The notes below the pieces were generated by a model, which ran no database searches, had not been told where the DNA came from, and saw only the letters and a list, made by a program, of their open reading frames with translations. Shown here piece after piece: positions 20,230-20,248 of a stretch of 20,248 bases of DNA. Position numbers and translations under genes: made by a program. The stretch is from Candidatus Aenigmatarchaeota archaeon (GTDB lineage: Archaea > Aenigmatarchaeota > Aenigmatarchaeia > Aenigmatarchaeales > DAIDAN01): positions 1 to 20,248 of the forward strand of contig DAIDAN010000004.1 of the NCBI GenBank assembly GCA_027310605.1. The letters are read 5' to 3'. Every line of letters begins with the position of its first letter. Position 1 is the first letter of the stretch.

Positions 20230-20248
20230 GCCTCAAGTTCTTTTATGA

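Overview
This window is archaeal, probably from a small-genome DPANN-type lineage (Diapherotrites/Micrarchaeota-like; the lineage is an inference from composition and gene content). The evidence is a family B replicative polymerase with archaeal motifs and an intein, a PolD small-subunit (DP1) homologue, Orc1/Cdc6, archaeal DnaG, an archaeosine-synthesis enzyme, a COG1709-type HTH regulator, TATA-box/leaderless-style promoters and GGTG-type ribosome binding sites.

Layout. 1-3639 (minus): PolB, cut by the left edge, with a 421-residue LAGLIDADG intein (601-1863) inside the catalytic YGD|TDS motif. 3812-4681 (minus): a shrunken DP1 whose phosphodiesterase domain has lost the metal-binding motifs. 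4886-8586 (minus): five closely spaced genes headed by cdc6/orc1 (Cdc6, HExxH metalloprotease, GNAT acetyltransferase, an unknown protein, a small membrane protein). 8587-9464: an AT-rich intergenic region with ORB-like dyad repeats and an almost pure A/T tract, a good candidate replication origin. 9465-10184 (minus): COG1709 HTH regulator. 10538-11598 (plus): small protein, CBS-domain protein with zinc ribbon, DUF167 protein. 12078-13259 (plus): DnaG. 13632-15863 (plus): M24 and M42 metallopeptidases. 15990-17797 (minus): thioredoxin and a RaSEA-ArcS fusion for archaeosine. 17926-18546 (plus): Fe/Mn superoxide dismutase. 18792-19873 (minus): two overlapping genes for membrane-anchored pilin-like proteins. 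19969-20229 (plus): RelE/ParE-type toxin-like protein.

How it fits together. PolB, DP1, Cdc6 with its candidate origin, and DnaG lie within about 13 kb, so the left two thirds is a replication neighbourhood. The right third is housekeeping: peptide turnover, redox defence, tRNA modification and cell-surface proteins.

The most interesting items are: (1) a palindromic element family with one intergenic copy (18659-18763) and one shorter copy (19389-19464) read in frame inside a membrane-protein gene, with stems conserved although their sequences differ; (2) a single-chain fusion of the radical SAM lyase RaSEA with the ArcS catalytic domain; (3) the degenerate DP1; (4) a 90-residue insertion in Cdc6; (5) the candidate oriC; and (6) a composite dispersed repeat occupying most intergenic gaps.
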